A stretch of 41,915 bases of DNA from Bacilli bacterium (GCA_017473105.1 JAFUNE010000015.1:1-41915); one strand, 5' to 3'; positions 7,235 through 15,118 are shown, numbered from the stretch's first letter. The notes: generated by a model from the sequence alone, not told the origin. Made by a program: numbers and translations.

Positions 7235-8511
7235 TTTCTAAATTCCTCCAGTATACTTTGAAATTCTAAATCATTTTCTGTTTCTTCAGTTTTTGATTTT
7301 ATATTTTCATTAAACCATTCTGGTGTTACACATTCTTTCTTTTTACTAGTAACTTTGCATTTTTTTCCTTGTTCTTTTATTGCTAAATCCATAGCTTCAC
7401 TTGCTGTTTCTATTCCGTTTCTTTTCCACTGTCCTGCTATTGTTTCTACATATGCTTTTACTAATTTATTGTTATTTGTTTTTAGTGTGTAATCTATAAG
7501 TACATTTACTACAGCTGGTTTAAGTTGCATATCAATTAATAGTTCTTCTAGTATTTTCATATCTCTTTCAGATGGTTTTACACCTTTATTTTTATTTTTT
7601 AAAAATTCATATGGAGAGTAGTTTTCAAATACTTTAATAATTTTACCTCTTTTTGAGTTATCTCCATCTGCACTTTTTAAATATTCTGGTTGATTTTTAA
7701 ATACTAAACTTGGTAATCTGTTATCGTTATTAAATTGATAGTATTTTCTTGTGTTTTTTCTTAATTCATCTTTAATAATATTTCCTTTTTCATTTAATGA
7801 TGCTCTTATTATGTCAGCCATTGATACTGGATCTATATCATAAAGAAAAGATAGATTTATTATTAATTCTTTCATTGTTTTATTTAAACATCTTTCATTG
7901 AACATTCCGTCTGGTAAACTTCTTACCAACAAATCAAAATCATAATCTAGTTCATATTTTAGTATAAGTTTGTTTTTTGATAAAATTTCTCCACTTTTTA
8001 ATTCAAAATCAGTATAATTTCTAGTTTTATATACTTCATCAAATGAAAGAGTTATTTCATCATAATCTCTTAATTCCATATTTGGAAGTTTGAAGTAATC
8101 AAACAATCTATTATATTCATTTTTTCCTACGTTATTATAAAGTATTACATTAAATATTGGGTGTGAAAAGAATTCGTGGGCTGATACCGGTGAATATAAT
8201 TCATATACGTATGAGTTTATTTCTCCTTTGTGAAAATATGTTTTTATAAGTCCAATACCTTCTAGTCTTAATCTTGCTTCTTTTAAGTTATCAAGCGTTA
8301 GAGACATACTGGTCATTAAATGATGATGTGATAATTCTTGAGAAATTATTGTATTTCTTGTTTCTGATTGTAATTTTAAATACAATGATACAGCAGAAGA
8401 ACCGATTATTGGCATATAAAGCATATTTAAAACAAGTTTATCCATTTCTGATAATAAACTTTTATCTATTACTTGGTAAATATCTGCTGGATATAAAGAT
8501 ATACTTTTCAT
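7231..8511 (-). CDS. dnaB: Replication initiation and membrane attachment protein DnaB
   Basis: Works with DnaD and DnaI to load the helicase (this is the Firmicutes DnaB, not the helicase). I place the start at the ATG at 8511 (MKSISLYPADIYQV), six bases after AAAGGAG, rather than seven codons upstream; this gives 426 residues. An N-terminal winged-helix-like region (about 10-110) and a C-terminal DnaB_2/DnaD-type domain (PSERDMKILEELLID to about residue 390) are visible. It ends in TGA overlapping the dnaI start, with an in-frame TAA as the next codon. Confidence 0.9.
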   Translation of the reverse strand: MKSISLYPADIYQVIDKSLLSEMDKLVLNMLYMPIIGSSAVSLYLKLQSETRNTIISQELSHHHLMTSMSLTLDNLKEARLRLEGIGLIKTYFHKGEINSYVYELYSPVSAHEFFSHPIFNVILYNNVGKNEYNRLFDYFKLPNMELRDYDEITLSFDEVYKTRNYTDFELKSGEILSKNKLILKYELDYDFDLLVRSLPDGMFNERCLNKTMKELIINLSFLYDIDPVSMADIIRASLNEKGNIIKDELRKNTRKYYQFNNDNRLPSLVFKNQPEYLKSADGDNSKRGKIIKVFENYSPYEFLKNKNKGVKPSERDMKILEELLIDMQLKPAVVNVLIDYTLKTNNNKLVKAYVETIAGQWKRNGIETASEAMDLAIKEQGKKCKVTSKKKECVTPEWFNENIKSKTEETENDLEFQSILEEFRK

Positions 8512-8550
8512 AATTTCTCCTTTTTGTATCATTATTATATATCAAAAAAT

Positions 8551-8585
8551 TAAAAAAAAGAACTTATTTTTTATTCAAATAAGTT
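8551..8585 (-). terminator. Terminator upstream of dnaB
   Basis: The 9-bp stem AACTTATTT/AAATAAGTT has a 7-nt loop and is followed on the minus strand by eight T residues. It overlaps the end of the 80-aa gene and isolates dnaB-dnaI from the unknown genes before it. A TATAAT (GATATATAATAATG) for dnaB lies right after the T-tract. Confidence 0.8.
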
Positions 8586-8813
8586 TTTATTTTTTTCTAA
8601 TAGTTTTTCATAAATTTCATCAAATTCTTTTGAAGATAATAATGCATATTTTTGATTATTTTCTTCGTCTTTTACTATTTTTCTTAAACATATATTAGTT
8701 TGATTTATGTCTTGTGATAATAATAAATATTTTATTTCATTTACTACTATACTATCTATTTCAATATATCTACAATCATCTTCTAATATGTGTATATTAC
8801 ATGTAGTATCCAT
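8571..8813 (-). CDS. Hypothetical protein, 80 aa
   Basis: I do not recognise this protein. The N-terminal half looks like beta strands (CNIHILEDDCRYIEIDSIVV) and the C-terminal half is a charged helix. There is no membrane segment. Its start overlaps the stop of the 363-aa gene (TAATG) and it has AGGAGG upstream, so the two are translated together. A terminator ends the pair before dnaB. Confidence 0.72.
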   Translation of the reverse strand: MDTTCNIHILEDDCRYIEIDSIVVNEIKYLLLSQDINQTNICLRKIVKDEENNQKYALLSSKEFDEIYEKLLEKNKNLFE

Positions 8814-9904
8814 TATTTTCCTCCTAGAGAAAATGTATTTTCTTCAAAATTATATGATAATTCATTTAGTTTATTTTCTATTCTTTCTTTTAGATTTTGA
8901 CTTTCTTCAAAAGAAGAATCTTCTTTTTTATTAGTTAGTTTTTCAAATGGAAAATTCATAATAGCTGAGTATCCTACACTGCCTAGTACAATTGATCCTA
9001 TTACGATACCCCATACTGTTGCTTTTAATTTATTTAGTTTTTCTAAACTTATTTTTTCTTCTTCTGTAAGTACTTGTTTTTCTACTTGTCTAATTTGTTT
9101 TCTATTTGATATAGAATTTGTTTTTATCATATCTTTTGTTATAAAGTCATTTATATAATTATCTAAATTATATGTACTTACATCTTCAAGTGGTACACCT
9201 GATAGATAAAAACTTAGTGCTGTTTTAAATCCTGCATTCATTTGACAGTAAGATGAATCATAATACATATATGACATATCATATTTTGCATTTCCTGGAT
9301 TTTGTCTAATTATATTTATTTTATGTCTCATAAATATATTTGAAACTTTATATTCAATCTTTTTTCTGTAAGCTAGAAATTCATCTTTATATTGTACATC
9401 TAGAGAGTTTCCTCTTAATAATTCTATTATTACATAATCGCATTCACTTTCAGTTATTTCTTCGTCTGTATATCCTTGTTCTTTTAGGGATGAGTATATT
9501 CTATTTGCAAGTATATTTAAATCTGTTCCTTTTTTAAACACTTTACTCATTGATTTTAAAGAATTTAATATATATTTTTTTGATTCATTTAATTCAAAAC
9601 TTGTTTCTTTTTGTTTTTTCATTTTATTTTCAAAGTATTTAATCATATTTTTTATTTCTAAGTCATGACGTCCGTTTATAAGTTCTTCGATGTGATATTT
9701 TTTTAACATTGTATACATTACAAAATCATATGTACTATCAGGATTTTCAAGTTTTATGTTATCATATATTAAAAGTTTATCGATGATTTGTGTGATACGA
9801 TCTTTTAATGCTGTATAACCTTCGTAACTTACATTACTTTTAAATAACATATAATATTTATTTACAAACATATTATACTCGTACACATTTTCACCTACTC
9901 TCAT
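8813..9904 (-). CDS. Hypothetical protein with one membrane segment, 363 aa
   Basis: Function unknown. A long helical, charged N-terminal region (about 1-285) is followed by a single membrane helix (VWGIVIGSIVLGSVGYSAIM, about 295-315) and a short charged tail of about 45 residues. No signal peptide is seen. A start at 9904 would be nearly leaderless, because a TTGATT-17-TAAAAT promoter ends five bases upstream; an alternative start is the GTG seven codons in, preceded by GTAGGTG. It is coupled to the 80-aa gene downstream. Position before dnaB suggests nothing firm. Confidence 0.72.
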   Translation of the reverse strand: MRVGENVYEYNMFVNKYYMLFKSNVSYEGYTALKDRITQIIDKLLIYDNIKLENPDSTYDFVMYTMLKKYHIEELINGRHDLEIKNMIKYFENKMKKQKETSFELNESKKYILNSLKSMSKVFKKGTDLNILANRIYSSLKEQGYTDEEITESECDYVIIELLRGNSLDVQYKDEFLAYRKKIEYKVSNIFMRHKINIIRQNPGNAKYDMSYMYYDSSYCQMNAGFKTALSFYLSGVPLEDVSTYNLDNYINDFITKDMIKTNSISNRKQIRQVEKQVLTEEEKISLEKLNKLKATVWGIVIGSIVLGSVGYSAIMNFPFEKLTNKKEDSSFEESQNLKERIENKLNELSYNFEENTFSLGGK

Positions 9905-9909
9905 ATTTT

Positions 9910-9944
9910 ATTTTATACTATTATAGATTAAAAATCAATCTATA
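9910..9944 (-). promoter_or_regulatory. Promoter and candidate operator of the 363-aa gene
   Basis: TTGATT (9933-9938), 17 bp, TAAAAT (9910-9915). A perfect inverted repeat, TATAGATT (9922-9929) and AATCTATA (9937-9944), overlaps the -35 and could be a repressor site. Confidence 0.6.
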
Positions 9945-9962
9945 AAAATATATGAAAGAAAA

Positions 9963-9988
9963 TAAAAAAAATACTTTTTTAAAGTATT
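9963..9988 (-). terminator. Terminator of the 229-aa gene
   Basis: The stem AATACTTT/AAAGTATT has a 3-nt loop and is followed on the minus strand by eight T residues; it immediately follows the stop. Confidence 0.8.
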
Positions 9989-10677
9989 TATTTTGTTTGT
10001 ATTTTACTATTTTGTCTTTTTAATTCATTTATTCTATCTCTTGCACATACGAATATTTCATCATATATTTTAACATTTGATACTATTCTTGAAAGTTCAC
10101 TTTTTAACATTTTTTTAGTTTCTAGATTTGTAGTATTTTTGTATTTTTCAGATACTATTTGATATTTGTTTCTTAATTCTGTTGATCTTCTTTTATATTC
10201 TTTTTTTAATTCAGTTAAGAAATAGATATCATTTGAACTTCTTATTTCCTCAATAAATGGTTTTACTAAAGAATGTTTTTTATCTTCTTTAATATGTATA
10301 ACTTCTGGTTTTGTTTTTTCTTCTTTGATTTGTTTTTCTTCTTTTAATGGTGCTATTTTTTCTATTTTTTTCTCTCTTGTAATTTTTCTTAATTTATTTT
10401 CTTTTGATAATTCTTCGATTCTTTTTTTAGTGTATTTTCTATCGCTTGTTAGAAGTAATCTAAATGATTTTTTTAGATTTGTTATTGGCATGAATATATA
10501 GCTATAATCACATATAAAATCACTTACGTTTTCTAAAAATGTATTATCACTTATTATTTCATATCCTTCTTTTTGTAGTTTTTTATCTGACATGTAGTTT
10601 TTAAATACTTGAATACCTGCAGATATAGCTACTGTAGATAAATATAGATTTATTATTAAACTTATTAGTGCGTTCAT
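9988..10677 (-). CDS. Hypothetical membrane-anchored coiled-coil protein, 229 aa
   Basis: Function unknown. I start it at MNALISLIINLY (10677), seven bases after GGGGGG, not at the longer frame. An N-terminal membrane segment (about 1-22) is followed by KKLQKEGYEII, a weakly hydrophobic stretch (about 50-70) and a long Lys/Glu-rich helical region (about 85-225) that likely forms a coiled coil. Its architecture resembles the 220-aa protein at 3537-4199. It is monocistronic, with a terminator at its end. A poor promoter (TAGTAT preceded by TGT) lies about 25 bases upstream. Confidence 0.72.
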   Translation of the reverse strand: MNALISLIINLYLSTVAISAGIQVFKNYMSDKKLQKEGYEIISDNTFLENVSDFICDYSYIFMPITNLKKSFRLLLTSDRKYTKKRIEELSKENKLRKITREKKIEKIAPLKEEKQIKEEKTKPEVIHIKEDKKHSLVKPFIEEIRSSNDIYFLTELKKEYKRRSTELRNKYQIVSEKYKNTTNLETKKMLKSELSRIVSNVKIYDEIFVCARDRINELKRQNSKIQTK

Positions 10678-10764
10678 ATATATTCCCCCCATTGAAATTG
10701 TTTTATATACTAACACAAATCACTTAAAAAATAAGTATATTTTTTAGTTTCATGATAGTATAGT

Positions 10765-11193
10765 TTATCTATTTTTCTTTACAAATTCTAATATATATTC
10801 ATTTGCTTTTTTTGTATCTTCTGTTATATTTTGATTGTATGATTGTTCTTGTATTGCAATTGATTTAGATAATTCTTTTAATCGTTGTATTTCTCTTTTA
10901 TACTCATTAATACCTTCTCTTTGTAATTGTTTTAATATACTTACAATATATATGCTTGAATCAAATTGATATGAGTTAAAACTAAGTGCTCCACTATATG
11001 GATGTGAACAATATATTAGTTCTTCTCCTGTAATTAAATCATAATATTTTCCATCTTTTAATTCACCGATAAATGGCATATCAATGTAACTATTTTTACT
11101 AAGACCAATTCCACAATTTATGTATTCATTAAATAATTTTTGAATCCATTTTGTTCTATAGCCATCCCATACTTGATATCTAAAATATTTCAT
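10765..11193 (-). CDS. Hypothetical protein, 142 aa
   Basis: I do not recognise this protein. It opens with an aromatic-rich segment (MKYFRYQVWDGYRTKWIQKL), continues with a short glycine/tyrosine region containing CSHPYSGALSF (about 62-72) and ends in a helix of about 50 charged residues. It is probably soluble. The Shine-Dalgarno is AAGGGGGGG, the longest G-run in the window, and a promoter sits 25 bp upstream. Confidence 0.72.
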   Translation of the reverse strand: MKYFRYQVWDGYRTKWIQKLFNEYINCGIGLSKNSYIDMPFIGELKDGKYYDLITGEELIYCSHPYSGALSFNSYQFDSSIYIVSILKQLQREGINEYKREIQRLKELSKSIAIQEQSYNQNITEDTKKANEYILEFVKKNR

Positions 11194-11217
11194 ATTCCCC
11201 CCCTTAAATTGGTTTAT

Positions 11218-11246
11218 ATTATATCAAAATACACTTAAAAAAGCAA
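11218..11246 (-). promoter_or_regulatory. Promoter of the 142-aa gene, built into a terminator
   Basis: TTGCTT (11241-11246), 17 bp, TATAAT (11218-11223) preceded by TGA. The -35 is the 3' arm and first T residues of the upstream terminator. Confidence 0.75.
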
Positions 11247-11260
11247 GTTTTCTCTTGCTT
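11234..11260 (-). terminator. Terminator of the zinc-ribbon membrane protein gene
   Basis: The stem AAGCAAG/CTTGCTT has a 6-nt loop and is followed on the minus strand by TTTTTT. Confidence 0.82.
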
Positions 11261-11263
11261 ATT

Positions 11264-11605
11264 TTATTTAATTGAATTTTTAACCATAAAATGTAAAACA
11301 TATGCGAAAATTAAAAGAATTAAAGTTGGTACTGTTAGAAATCCTGATGTTATTATATAAAAAATATTATCAAGATTTATATAGCCTTCCATTAAAATAA
11401 GTATTGATTCTTTTAACGAATTATATAATATGGCACTCTCAAATAATATTAATATTAATCCAGATATTGTCATTGTAAATTTGGTTATTCTATTTAATTT
11501 TTGTGGTTTGTATGATATACCACCAAATAGAAATACACTTCTACATTGAGCGCATTCTTTTGCAGTTTTTGAATTTCTACATCCACAGTTTGTACACTTC
11601 TTCAT
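11264..11605 (-). CDS. Zinc-ribbon membrane protein, 113 aa
   Basis: Function unknown. The N-terminus is a four-cysteine zinc ribbon (CTNCGCRNSKTAKECAQC, metal ligands about C4, C7, C18, C21), followed by two or three membrane helices (about 43-62, 80-108). Such small zinc-ribbon membrane proteins are common in low-GC Firmicutes and mostly uncharacterised. The start has a GGTGA-type ribosome site. It stands alone between uvrC and the 142-aa gene. Confidence 0.78.
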   Translation of the reverse strand: MKKCTNCGCRNSKTAKECAQCRSVFLFGGISYKPQKLNRITKFTMTISGLILILFESAILYNSLKESILILMEGYINLDNIFYIITSGFLTVPTLILLIFAYVLHFMVKNSIK

Positions 11606-11646
11606 ATTTTCACCTATATTATCTTATCAAAAATATTGTTTTAAAT

Positions 11647-13401
11647 CTATTTATTTTTTAAAAACTCATGTAATTCTATTGCTACATTTTCTGGGATTAT
11701 TTCTTTTAGTTCTTCGATATTTGCTTCTTTTATTTTTGTAACAGAACCATATTTTTTAATTAGTTTCTTTTTTCTTACTTCCCCTAGTCCATTTATATTA
11801 TCTAGTACACTTGAGATACTTCCTTTACTTCTTATTTCTTTATGGTAGTTTATTGTAAATCTATGTACTTCTTCATCAATTCTTGATAGTAATCTAAATA
11901 CATTACTTCTTTTATCTATATTAATTATTTGGTATGTATCACCATCTACAATTGCGTCTGGACTGTGTCTGTTATCTTTTTTTACTCCGATAACTTTTAT
12001 ATTTAAATTTAAGTCGTTTAAAACACTTTTACATGCGTTTATTTGATTTAATCCTCCGTCTACAATAATTAAGTCTGGTTTTACTAAATCATCGTATAGC
12101 ACTCTAAAATAACGTCTATATATTACTTCTTTCATAGATGCTACATCATCATTTTTATCAAAACTTAGTTTAAACTTTCTATAATTTTTCTTACTTGGTT
12201 TTCCATCTATAAAGCATACCATTCCAGATACACTAAAAGTACCAAAAAGATTTGAGTTATCGAATGCTTCAATTATATTTAATTTTTCTAAATTTAATAA
12301 TTCTTGAAGTTCAGTTTGTGCGTTTATAGTTAATTCTTCATTTGCATAAATAAGTTTAATTTCTTTTTCATAAGATAATTTTGCATTATTATAAGCCATA
12401 TCAAATAATCTTTTTTTATCACCTTTTTGTACAAATATTACTTTAGAATCAAGTACTTCATTTAATAATTCTATATTTAATTCTTTTGGTACAATTACTT
12501 CTTTTGGTATTAAGTTATTTTTTGAATAAAATGATACGATATAATATTCTAGTGTTTCGTTTATATCATTTATTACTGGTACTATTTTATTATTTATTCC
12601 AACTAATTTACCATTTCTTATAAATAATGTTACTATGCTTAAATATGAATTGTCATAGTAATAGTTAAATATATCTTTGTCAGAGTTATCTGATAATTCT
12701 ACATTTTGGTTAGAGAATACTTGTCGAATATACTCTAGTTCTTCTACTAATTCTTTGCATACTTCAAAGTTTAGATTTTTTGAATTTATTTCTATTTTTT
12801 CATTTATTTTTTGTATTAATAATTTTGTATTTCCATTTAATATTGAAAGTAATTCTTGTTTTAGTGGTGTAATATCTATATTTTTGTTTTCACAGTATCC
12901 TAGACATTCCCCGATGTGATAATAAAGACATACTTTTTTTGGCATAGAATCACATTTTTTTAATGGATATAATCTATTTAAAAGATTAACTAAACGTCTC
13001 GCCGCATATTGATTTGGGTATGGTCCGAAGTAATTTGATTTCTTTTTATTTGCGTTTATTTCTCTTTTTACTATTAATCTTGGATATTTATCATTTGTTA
13101 GTTCAATATATGGATATGATTTATCATCTCTTAGTAGTATGTTATATTTTGGATCATATTTTTTTATTAAGTTTAATTCTAGAACAAATGCTTCTGTTTC
13201 AGTATTTGTTACTATATATTCAAAATGATCAATTTCACTTACCATTTTTTTAGTTTTACCAGTTACTCTACCTGTAAAATAACTATGTAGTCTATTAAAT
13301 AAGTTTTTTGCTTTTCCTACATAAATGATAACGTTATCTTTGTTATACATTTGATAACATCCTGGTTGTTTTGGTACTTCTGATAATTTATCTTTAAACA
13401 T
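11647..13401 (-). CDS. uvrC: Excinuclease ABC subunit C
   Basis: The nuclease subunit of UvrABC nucleotide excision repair; it cuts on both sides of the lesion. The 584 residues show the GIY-YIG domain for the 3' cut (PGCYQMYNKDNVIIYVGKA, about 13-31), a UvrB-binding UVR segment (about 195-230), the RNase H-like domain for the 5' cut (VCFIDGKPSKKNYRKF; DLIIVDGG with its Asp) and C-terminal helix-hairpin-helix motifs (INGLGEVRKKKLIKKYGS). Full-length for the family. Monocistronic, with a promoter overlapping that of the divergent YigZ-like gene. Confidence 0.96.
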   Translation of the reverse strand: MFKDKLSEVPKQPGCYQMYNKDNVIIYVGKAKNLFNRLHSYFTGRVTGKTKKMVSEIDHFEYIVTNTETEAFVLELNLIKKYDPKYNILLRDDKSYPYIELTNDKYPRLIVKREINANKKKSNYFGPYPNQYAARRLVNLLNRLYPLKKCDSMPKKVCLYYHIGECLGYCENKNIDITPLKQELLSILNGNTKLLIQKINEKIEINSKNLNFEVCKELVEELEYIRQVFSNQNVELSDNSDKDIFNYYYDNSYLSIVTLFIRNGKLVGINNKIVPVINDINETLEYYIVSFYSKNNLIPKEVIVPKELNIELLNEVLDSKVIFVQKGDKKRLFDMAYNNAKLSYEKEIKLIYANEELTINAQTELQELLNLEKLNIIEAFDNSNLFGTFSVSGMVCFIDGKPSKKNYRKFKLSFDKNDDVASMKEVIYRRYFRVLYDDLVKPDLIIVDGGLNQINACKSVLNDLNLNIKVIGVKKDNRHSPDAIVDGDTYQIINIDKRSNVFRLLSRIDEEVHRFTINYHKEIRSKGSISSVLDNINGLGEVRKKKLIKKYGSVTKIKEANIEELKEIIPENVAIELHEFLKNK

Positions 13402-13424
13402 ATTATCGCCTTCTTTACGTGTAG

Positions 13425-13453
13425 ATTATATCATAAATTGATTTAGACAACAA
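13425..13453 (-). promoter_or_regulatory. uvrC promoter
   Basis: TTGTTG (13448-13453), 17 bp, TATAAT (13425-13430) preceded by TGA. Its spacer contains the -35 of the divergent promoter. Confidence 0.75.
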
Positions 13454-13466
13454 TTTATAATATAAT
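13438..13466 (+). promoter_or_regulatory. Promoter of the YigZ-like gene, apparently leaderless
   Basis: TTGATT (13438-13443), 17 bp, TATAAT (13461-13466). Only six bases (TATGTC) separate the -10 from the ATG at 13473, so transcription should start at or near the A of the start codon. There is no room for a ribosome binding site. Confidence 0.75.
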
Positions 13467-13472
13467 TATGTC

Positions 13473-13820
13473 ATGGAAAAGATTAGTGAAAGTTATTTAG
13501 AAATTAAGAAATCAAAATTTATTGGTATTTTATATAATGTAAATGATGTCAGCGAAGTTGATGAGATTATCGCTTCTTTATGGAAGGAACATAAAAAAGC
13601 TCGTCATATTTGTTATGCATATAGAATTAATAATCAAGAGAAAAATCATGCTGATAAGGAACCTGGTGGAACAACACGAGGATTGCTTGATATAATACAT
13701 ATGAAAAATATGGATAATACTTTAGTTGTTGTAATTCGTTATTTTGGCGGAATACTTCTTGGCGCTGGTCCTTTAACTCGAGCTTATACTAAGAGTGCTG
13801 CTAATTTATTTGTAAAATAG
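13473..13820 (+). CDS. Short YigZ/IMPACT-family protein (UPF0029 domain only)
   Basis: Homologous to the N-terminal domain of YigZ/YvyE: IKKSKFIGILYNV near residue 11, ARHICYAYRI near 43, EPGGTTRGLLDII near 63 and the signature VVIRYFGGILLGAGPLTRAY near 88-107. At 115 residues it lacks the C-terminal DUF1949 domain of the usual ~205-residue protein and stops with TAG right after the first domain. A terminator follows, and the remaining sequence is coding for the convergent gene, so this looks like a short family member, not a sequencing frameshift. The family is linked to translation control, but its bacterial role is unclear. Confidence 0.9.
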   Translation: MEKISESYLEIKKSKFIGILYNVNDVSEVDEIIASLWKEHKKARHICYAYRINNQEKNHADKEPGGTTRGLLDIIHMKNMDNTLVVVIRYFGGILLGAGPLTRAYTKSAANLFVK

Positions 13821-14135
13821 ATCACTTAATAATTTGAGTGATTTTTTTATTATATATTTTATTGCTTTTTCTGTAAAATTACCTATTTTTACACCAAGGT
13901 TTGAAAACGCATTTGTGTAATCGATATAATCCTCAACTACATAGTCATTTATTGAAACATCTTTATTGTTTTTTATATCTTCTTCAAATTTTATAATTGC
14001 TTCATTAGTTAGTTTGGTTTTATTATACATTTTATATTCATAATATCCGTTTTCAGTCACTATATATATTAGTAAAAATATTATGAAAAATATCATAATT
14101 ATTTTTTGAAATATGTTTTTCTTTTTTTTACCCAT
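13806..14135 (-). CDS. Hypothetical membrane-anchored protein, 109 aa
   Basis: Function unknown. A lysine-rich start (MGKKKKN) precedes one membrane helix (about 9-26) and an extracytoplasmic part of about 80 residues rich in charged and aromatic residues. Its start overlaps the end of the SpoIIP-like gene by eight bases, so the two are coupled. Its 3' end overlaps the last 15 bases of the convergent YigZ-like gene and also carries that gene's terminator. Confidence 0.72.
   Translation of the reverse strand: MGKKKKNIFQKIIMIFFIIFLLIYIVTENGYYEYKMYNKTKLTNEAIIKFEEDIKNNKDVSINDYVVEDYIDYTNAFSNLGVKIGNFTEKAIKYIIKKSLKLLSDLFYK
13821..13849 (+). terminator. Terminator of the YigZ-like gene
   Basis: ATCACT/AGTGAT stem and seven T residues. 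It lies inside the coding end of the convergent 109-aa gene. Confidence 0.75.
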
Positions 14136-15006
14136 TTATTTCCTCATTATCTAAATATTCTTTTAAAACATATGAAAATGCTTCTAGTGTATTATTTACT
14201 TCTTCTATAGTATTATCAATTCCACCTACTTCTAGTAATATTGCTTTTGATGATAAATCTTGATTGAATATCACATCTTCTCTATACATTATTCCTCTTG
14301 ATAGTGTTTTATATTTTTGATTTAATATACTATTTAATTTTTTTACAAATTTTTCATTTTCTTTATAATTATTATGTTTTGTTGTGAGTACAAATAATAG
14401 TTTTGCATATTTTTTATTATTAATTGTTGTAGTTGATTTATCTTTTTTTATTGAGTCTCTATGAAGATCTATTAGTATTTTATAATTATTATTTTTTAAG
14501 GAATCTTTTAAATAATATCTGCTTGCATCATATGAACCATAATAATTTAATTTATTTTTATTTAAATAATCTTTTATTTTTCTTTTTTCTACAGTGCTTT
14601 CTATATTAATATTATTAAGATGGTCTTTTAATATATATGACGCTATTTTTACATTTGGTGTTATTGTATATCCGTTTGAAAGCAGACTATTGTATTCTTC
14701 TGTATCGTGTGTATTATATATATAAATGATTGGCTCTTTTTTATCTATTATATTTGTTATTTCTTCTACTTTCTCTTCTTTTATTTCTTCTTTTATACTA
14801 TACATACTATATAATGTAGATTGTATTATTTTATCTTTATAATTTTGTTTTTTATTTAAAAAATTATTACTAACAGTATTTAATATTAGAGATTCAATAT
14901 TAGTTTTATTTATTAAAAATATATATGTTACTATTATTATTGATGTAAAAAAGAGTATTATGAGTATTTTTTTGATTTTATAATTTTTTATTTTTTTATA
15001 TATAAT
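14128..15006 (-). CDS. spoIIP: SpoIIP-like cell wall amidase, probable AUU or AUA start
   Basis: Resembles stage II sporulation protein P, a membrane-anchored N-acetylmuramoyl-L-alanine amidase that helps degrade septal peptidoglycan during engulfment. Conserved blocks are IYIYNTHDTEEY, ILIDLHRDS and AILLEVGGIDNTIEEVN. The first ATG (14805) would leave 225 residues and no anchor. The frame stays open upstream to 15015 and encodes a basic start and a membrane helix (KKILIILFFTSIIIVTYIFL), with AAGGAG at 15012-15017 but only ATT (15006) or ATA (15003) at proper spacing. With ATT the protein has 292 residues. It is co-transcribed with the 109-aa gene. Confidence 0.82.
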   Translation of the reverse strand: MIYKKIKNYKIKKILIILFFTSIIIVTYIFLINKTNIESLILNTVSNNFLNKKQNYKDKIIQSTLYSMYSIKEEIKEEKVEEITNIIDKKEPIIYIYNTHDTEEYNSLLSNGYTITPNVKIASYILKDHLNNINIESTVEKRKIKDYLNKNKLNYYGSYDASRYYLKDSLKNNNYKILIDLHRDSIKKDKSTTTINNKKYAKLLFVLTTKHNNYKENEKFVKKLNSILNQKYKTLSRGIMYREDVIFNQDLSSKAILLEVGGIDNTIEEVNNTLEAFSYVLKEYLDNEEING

Positions 15007-15062
15007 ATCATCTCCTTATGGCTAGTTTAATACTACAAAATTTAAAAAAATGTCGAAATACA

Positions 15063-15091
15063 TTGATTTTTTATTATTTATTTGTTATCAT
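15063..15091 (+). promoter_or_regulatory. rpsT promoter
   Basis: TTGATT (15063-15068), 17 bp, TATCAT (15086-15091) preceded by TGT. Confidence 0.75.
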
Positions 15092-15118
15092 TAAGAAGAC
15101 TTAAAGGGAGGTGGAATC

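Noticed and set aside
7231..8532. Longer dnaB start at 8532
   Set aside because: The extra seven codons contain the ribosome binding site AAAGGAG itself; the ATG at 8511 is correctly spaced.
15018..15060. Sporulation sigma-E type promoter before the SpoIIP-like gene
   Set aside because: No convincing ATA/CATACAAT boxes at proper spacing; only a weak TAGTAT is present.
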